A stretch of DNA of 64,000 bases from Pseudomonadota bacterium (GTDB lineage: Bacteria > Myxococcota_A > UBA796 > UBA9615). Both the position numbers and the translations under genes were made by a program. Positions 59,062-64,000 of the stretch are shown here, in pieces; within the stretch, counting starts at the first letter, position 1; every line of letters starts with the position of its first letter. The notes under the pieces are model-generated. The model was not told the origin of the DNA. It searched no databases and was given only the letters and a program-made list of their open reading frames with translations. Location of the stretch: the NCBI GenBank assembly GCA_024229515.1, contig JAAESI010000277.1, positions 62,001 through 126,000 of the forward strand, read 5' to 3'.

Positions 59062-60939
59062 CTACTCACACCCTCCATCGACCGGCGACGGCGCCGTCGA
59101 GTCCCCGTCCGAAACGAGAACTCCACGTTCCATTACGAAACCGCAGGCGAACGCCGCTTGCTGCTCCTCTGTGGCGGCGCGATGCTCGTCCCACCAAGAC
59201 ATTCGAGGAACCTGGGACTCCTCTCGGTCGAAGACGCTCGCCCGGGCCACGCCGATGCCAAAACCCATGGCGAACAAGCCGGGCGGACACCCCGCCTCCG
59301 CAAAGGCCTCCTTCAGGCCTCCCACTGGAGCCCGGTGGGCCGAGAGCCCGTAGGCAAGGCACAGCGGACGAACTGGCCGCTCAACGGCAGAGGGGTAGTG
59401 CTCCCGATCGACCAACTTCACCGCCCAACCGAGCCAAACTGCCCCTGAAGCGTCGGCATCTGGGACGACTCCCTGCTCTGCCATCTCCTCGCCCAACCCC
59501 TGCTCCCACGCATTGCGACTGAACGGAGGAAGTCCCGCGCGCTCCCAGTTCGCATCGTTCAGCGATGCGCGACCCTGCGCGATGCCGTGGATTCTCGCCA
59601 GGGCAAAACGGTCCCTCGGGTGCTCTTCAAACGCACGGGTTCGCGCCTCGGTTGGTGCAGCCAGCAGCCACTCACGGAGACCTTCATTGCGTTCGACTCG
59701 ATGAGAGCGGAGCTGGCGTTCGAACTGGCGCCTGCCGTCCCGCGGCAGTTCCTGGGTCGAAGAGATCAGGTGCGCAAGACTGGGGACGAGAACCGCCGCA
59801 GCAGCCGCGACCGCAACGACGGCCCCGGCCCGGCGGGTCTCGTCCCCGACTGCTGCCGCAGCGGCCAGCACGACAAACGGCCAGATCGGAACCAGGTAGC
59901 GACCCTCGTTCAGCGATAACCCGGACAGGATGCAGCCGGTCAGGTGCCCAACAACCGCCGCGACCGCGACCCCGAAGAGCCACAGCGGGCGCGGATCATC
60001 GCTTCGATGTCTCCAGAGCCGGACGGCTCCGATCATGACCAGCGTTAGGGCGCCCATCCACCAGAGCAGCCCCCACTCTTCCGACGAGGGGCGGGGATCT
60101 CCACGCGGCGTCCACCCAGCACGAAACGACCACAGCTGAGGAAGCTGCTGTTGCAGCAGTTCACTGGTCCGGCTTGCGAGGTTCTGGGCCACCTGGATTC
60201 CTGCTTCGCCGCCTGAGAACGAATGCTCGTCCCAGTCCGGCCGATCCCAATAGCCGCCGCCCGTCAAGAACGGGGCCAGCCCCAGGGCCAGTCCAAGTGC
60301 GAACGCTCCCAGGTTCGGTCCCCATCTCCGAGCGTGGGCCGCTGCCACCGCCAGTCCCACGACCACCAGGACCATCAGGGCTGACTGCTGGAAGTACACG
60401 CTCAGGCCGGCAGCCCCCCCGGCCGCAGCGGAGAGGCCGTACCGCCGGCGACCTGAACGGGGACCGAACGCGGCCCCCGCGCACGCGATGGCTATGCCCG
60501 AGAGCAGGACTGGCTCCAGGTGGTTTACCCACCCACGGTGCGAGATCTCCATGATCGAGGGTGGCGCCACGGCCCACAGAACACCGAGTAGGAGACCTGC
60601 TCGCCAGCCTCCCAACCAGACCGCCAGCAAGCCGAACACCATGGCCATCGACGCGTGCCAGACCAGGCCGCAGAGGCGCATCCCGTGAAAAGTGGACCCA
60701 GCTACCGCCAGAATCGGCGCGCAACAAGCACCGAAGACGAGCGCGCCTCCCTCGTTCGGCTGCGGCTTGTACGCAGCAAGAGGAGCGACGAGTCCGGAAC
60801 GGAGATGGTCTGGCAGCGTCCCGAACTCGACGGCCTCGTCGTTGCCGTAGGCCGAAGCGGCCTGCATCCCGAAGAGCCGGACGGAAACCACCAGGACCAG
60901 AACGCCCAGGAGCACCGACTGGACGGTCCGGGGAGTCAC
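59062..60939 (-). CDS. Polytopic membrane protein, GT39-like
   Basis: GTG start overlapping the upstream stop; multi-TM; STFHGMRLCGLVWHASMAMVFGLLAV; paralogous to the CDS at 62068. Confidence 0.65.
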   Translation of the reverse strand: MTPRTVQSVLLGVLVLVVSVRLFGMQAASAYGNDEAVEFGTLPDHLRSGLVAPLAAYKPQPNEGGALVFGACCAPILAVAGSTFHGMRLCGLVWHASMAMVFGLLAVWLGGWRAGLLLGVLWAVAPPSIMEISHRGWVNHLEPVLLSGIAIACAGAAFGPRSGRRRYGLSAAAGGAAGLSVYFQQSALMVLVVVGLAVAAAHARRWGPNLGAFALGLALGLAPFLTGGGYWDRPDWDEHSFSGGEAGIQVAQNLASRTSELLQQQLPQLWSFRAGWTPRGDPRPSSEEWGLLWWMGALTLVMIGAVRLWRHRSDDPRPLWLFGVAVAAVVGHLTGCILSGLSLNEGRYLVPIWPFVVLAAAAAVGDETRRAGAVVAVAAAAAVLVPSLAHLISSTQELPRDGRRQFERQLRSHRVERNEGLREWLLAAPTEARTRAFEEHPRDRFALARIHGIAQGRASLNDANWERAGLPPFSRNAWEQGLGEEMAEQGVVPDADASGAVWLGWAVKLVDREHYPSAVERPVRPLCLAYGLSAHRAPVGGLKEAFAEAGCPPGLFAMGFGIGVARASVFDREESQVPRMSWWDEHRAATEEQQAAFACGFVMERGVLVSDGDSTAPSPVDGGCE

Positions 60940-61883
60940 AGTTTCCCGCCGATCATCTGCCGCCGAATCGCGATCAGCCCGCCGGGGATCACCCAGAAGT
61001 CGGCCGTCACCACGATGACCAAACCGAGCGCCACGGCAGCCCCCGGCTCCACCCCCAGGGGGACGAGGACAGCCGCTGACGCGCCCTGCTCGATCCCCAG
61101 CCCTGCGGTCGAGGCGAGCACGGCGGTCGAGAGCGTCGTCGCAACGACCACCCCCGCCGCGGGTGCAAGCCCGAGCGACAGCCCGAGCGACTGGAACGCG
61201 GCCGCTACAGCGAGCAACTCGAGCGTCCAAATGACCGCCGAGCACGAGACAGAGAGGAGGGCGCCCCTTGCAAGGCCGCCCCGACCGCGGCGAAAGCTCA
61301 ACCATCCACCCGCTGTCAGCAGCCCCACCCCCACCGCCGCAGTCGCGCCCCATGCAACCTCAACGAAGGGGGTCGCCACCGCGAGGGATAGAAGTGCCAG
61401 CAGCGCCGCAACGTCGAGCCCCCGCTCGACAACTACGGTGCCCAGGACCGGGACAAAGCCCTGCCGAGTCCGGCGAGCGAACAAAGCGGGGCGTCCGAGG
61501 TCACCCGCCCGAGCTGGCACGAACAGGTTGATGAGCCAACCGAGAAACACTGCATCCAGGACCAGCCACCGGCCAGCCCCCCCCCGGCCGATGAGGAGGT
61601 CTGCCTCGTCCAAGAGGAGCTGCCAGCGCGACACCCTCAAGGCGATGGCGGCCGCATGCAGAAGGAGGACGACCGCGACCCACCGAGGTTCGACGGAGCG
61701 GAGCCTCTCGGCGACCTCGGCCGGGGGCACCAGGAGCAACAAGAGAAGGCCTGAGACGAGAGCGAGTGCAAGCGCTGCAGCTGCCGAGCGGACTGCCCTC
61801 CGCTTCTCGACACGGACGGGCCCAGATGTTCGATCAGCAGTCTTTGGCCGGGGCTCGTTCACTCCGCTTCGGGAGTGTGGCAT
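60936..61883 (-). CDS. Lysylphosphatidylglycerol synthase TM region / UPF0104-like flippase-domain protein
   Basis: FLGWLINLFVPARAGDLGRPALFARRTRQGFVPVLGTVVVERGLDVAALLALL. Confidence 0.85.
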   Translation of the reverse strand: MPHSRSGVNEPRPKTADRTSGPVRVEKRRAVRSAAAALALALVSGLLLLLLVPPAEVAERLRSVEPRWVAVVLLLHAAAIALRVSRWQLLLDEADLLIGRGGAGRWLVLDAVFLGWLINLFVPARAGDLGRPALFARRTRQGFVPVLGTVVVERGLDVAALLALLSLAVATPFVEVAWGATAAVGVGLLTAGGWLSFRRGRGGLARGALLSVSCSAVIWTLELLAVAAAFQSLGLSLGLAPAAGVVVATTLSTAVLASTAGLGIEQGASAAVLVPLGVEPGAAVALGLVIVVTADFWVIPGGLIAIRRQMIGGKL

Positions 61884-62067
61884 GCCTCGACGGTGGATGG
61901 CGGGCCCTCGGCCGACGGCTCCCCGAGGAGCTTCACGGGGAAGCCTGCGGTTGTGGGCGCACGAGCGGGCCTGGACCTACGACCCCGTCCACGAAGCCGT
62001 CGACTGATGTTCCGCCGACCGCTCGCCGCGCGTGTCGGCGTTGGCAGCTGCTATCACCCGAAGTCCG

Positions 62068-64000
62068 CTAGCGCCTGAGACACGCCTCGATCTCCGGGAC
62101 CTCGGACCCGTCGACTGAGTTGGTGCGGGCAAGCTCAGTCAGCGCACATTCGAAGGCAGCCGCGACGGTGGGAGCCGCCGGACGCCTGGTCCACCACATG
62201 AGGTTGGGGGTGCCGTGTGGACCCCCGGACCGGCGGATCGTCGAGAGCCCCAGCGCAACCCCGACCGCGACCGCCTCCGGCGTGCAGGAAGGGACGCTTG
62301 CCTGAACAGACCACGCCACCTCCGTCGTGTCGGTCTCGATGCCATGCAAACCCAATCCGATGCACAACGCCTGTAGCGGTACTCCAACCGGGGACTCCTC
62401 GATCCAGCCCGGCTCAGGCCCGTATCGCTCCCAGAGTGCTCGGGATACCCCGATGGCAACGAACCGATCGGACTCTTCAGAGAGTCGAGGCAACCTTCCC
62501 GCCCAGCGTTTATGGGTCTTGCCGACGAGCGTCCCAGGGGTACCGTCGTCGGCTCCGTAGACCAGTGCTTCCCCCAGTCCGAGAAGCATCGAGACGCCCC
62601 CGAGACCTGGAAAGGCCTCCCGTGCCTCCAGTCCCTGCACCCAGTCCTCCCCGCGCACACGTCCCTCGATTCGAGCGAGATCTCCAATCAAGGAAGGTGT
62701 TCGAAGAGCCAGCGCGCGACGTCGGGCCGGGCCCCAGCTTCCAAGAACCGACGGAAGTCGAGGGTGACTCAACAGATGAAGCGCGGGAGTGTTCCTGGCA
62801 TTGACCCATCGCTCAGGCTCGGCCCGCCGCTCGACCGAGGAGCGCGAAGGCGCCGCCCAAAGGCCGGACATGCAGATCACCAGAAGCCCACCTCCGGCGA
62901 TCAGCCCGACGCCCCGAGCTCGTCGCTCACTGAGTTGCGCGATGCCCACACCAGCCCCAACCAAGAGCCAGGGCAGCACGGGTGTGAGGTACTGCTCCAG
63001 AAGGCTGATGCCCGACAGAGCGACACCCGAGAGGTGCGCGAAGACGACCGCGCAGCTTGCGCCAGAGGTACGGCGCGCGGCTCGATCCGGGGCGCAAAGC
63101 AGACCGGCGATTGCAAGACAGGCAAGGGTGACCAAAACGACCAGCGATGCCATCGGCGCGTCCCCCGCCTGGGCGGAGAAGCTCAACAGGCCCATGTCAT
63201 CGAAGCCCATCGAATGAGCCAATGCGGACGGGAGGCCACGGAGACCGTACGCCCCGGATGGAGCGCCGGCGAATCGATCTGGAGCGGAGTTCAGCGTTTC
63301 CCGCATCAGCTGGGACCGAAAGGCCCCTCCGCCCAGAAGGTAGGGAAGGGAGCCCACCACGGCGCCACCCGCCACGATCGCGAACGAACGGGCACTGCGG
63401 ATTTGGCCGACGAGCATCGCGACCCCGACCATGGCGGCCACGGCGAGGAGAGCGTCGACCATGAAGTAGACCGCGCCCCCCGCCCCAAAGCCCGCCAGGG
63501 CCAGGGACCTCGGGGTGGGCTCCTTCGCCGCCGCGAGGAACGCGAGAGCCGATAGGCCTGTGAGAAGGCCCGCATCCATGTGATCCGGGATGCCGTGCCC
63601 CGCAGCTTCCGCCATCGCTGGGGGTGCGAAGACGAACAAGGCCGTGACGCACCAGGCCGCCTTTCGGCCCGCACCAGCGTCGGCGATCGCAACGAACACG
63701 ATGGCCATGGCCGAATGCCAGAGCAAACTGTACCACTGCATGCTGGCGATGATCGGGCCGCCCGCGGCGAAGACCGGGGCACACAGGAGCCCCCAGACGA
63801 GCGCACACCCCTGGTACTCCTCCGGGAGGTGCGCAGCCGGCGAGAGCCAGACGCCCTCAATCAGGAAGGCCGGGAACGTCGCGTAGGTTCGATGGACGCC
63901 GATCTCGGCAGGTGCCCATTGCCAGACATAGAAGCACCGAGCAAAGGCGACGCCGACGAACGCGGCCAGCAGGAGAGCCCCCCGGCTGCGGAGCGGTCCG
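62068..64000 (-). CDS. Polytopic membrane protein, paralogue of 59062..60939, start outside window
   Basis: Frame stays open to the window edge (GPLRSRGALLLAAFVGVAFARCFYVWQW...PIIASMQWYSLLWHSAMAIVFVAIADAG); aligned with the other copy around LVWHASMAMVFG. Confidence 0.65.
   Translation of the reverse strand, partial: GPLRSRGALLLAAFVGVAFARCFYVWQWAPAEIGVHRTYATFPAFLIEGVWLSPAAHLPEEYQGCALVWGLLCAPVFAAGGPIIASMQWYSLLWHSAMAIVFVAIADAGAGRKAAWCVTALFVFAPPAMAEAAGHGIPDHMDAGLLTGLSALAFLAAAKEPTPRSLALAGFGAGGAVYFMVDALLAVAAMVGVAMLVGQIRSARSFAIVAGGAVVGSLPYLLGGGAFRSQLMRETLNSAPDRFAGAPSGAYGLRGLPSALAHSMGFDDMGLLSFSAQAGDAPMASLVVLVTLACLAIAGLLCAPDRAARRTSGASCAVVFAHLSGVALSGISLLEQYLTPVLPWLLVGAGVGIAQLSERRARGVGLIAGGGLLVICMSGLWAAPSRSSVERRAEPERWVNARNTPALHLLSHPRLPSVLGSWGPARRRALALRTPSLIGDLARIEGRVRGEDWVQGLEAREAFPGLGGVSMLLGLGEALVYGADDGTPGTLVGKTHKRWAGRLPRLSEESDRFVAIGVSRALWERYGPEPGWIEESPVGVPLQALCIGLGLHGIETDTTEVAWSVQASVPSCTPEAVAVGVALGLSTIRRSGGPHGTPNLMWWTRRPAAPTVAAAFECALTELARTNSVDGSEVPEIEACLRR

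Noticed and set aside
61884-62067. Short gap between the flippase-domain gene and the next membrane gene as an RNA gene
   Set aside because: No tRNA-like cloverleaf or strong hairpin identified by eye.

Overview
GC-rich window that is almost fully coding. I think it comes from a myxobacterium-like (Myxococcota-type) chromosome; this is inferred from MopE/FG-GAP surface proteins, MYXO-CTERM-like tails and an ElbD-like lipid enzyme, with no search run. About 40 CDS are supported. No CRISPR array, tRNA, rRNA or transposase was recognised. Main observations: (1) A PRXL2/AhpC-type thioredoxin-fold protein (minus strand, 917..1456) is split in the ORF track by one in-frame TGA. The TGA sits at the first redox position of a CxxC motif (RHYG-TGA-MFCREQ). 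A perfect 6-bp stem with an AGGUC loop follows 10 nt later, so this is a strong candidate selenoprotein with a bacterial SECIS element. (2) Two near-identical 40-aa lipoproteins (MKKMI[L/V]LLGM[L/M]FVSTTVLTVGCSHVDDDDSAGDDDDSAA), missed by the ORF track, lie in inverted orientation around a secreted HExxH protein. Each is followed by a strong hairpin, and one has a consensus sigma-54 promoter. (3) A ~1556-aa fusion (acyl-CoA reductase, AMP-ligase, ACP, PlsC acyltransferase, SCP2) sits between a LarA-like gene and an NAD-epimerase gene, overlapping both. (4) A DHCR7-like sterol reductase is present. (5) Several accessory or surface genes carry stops or frameshifts: the FG-GAP protein, a multihaem cytochrome, a MYXO-CTERM-like protein and an MFS/POT duplicate. 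These may be real decay or residual assembly errors.
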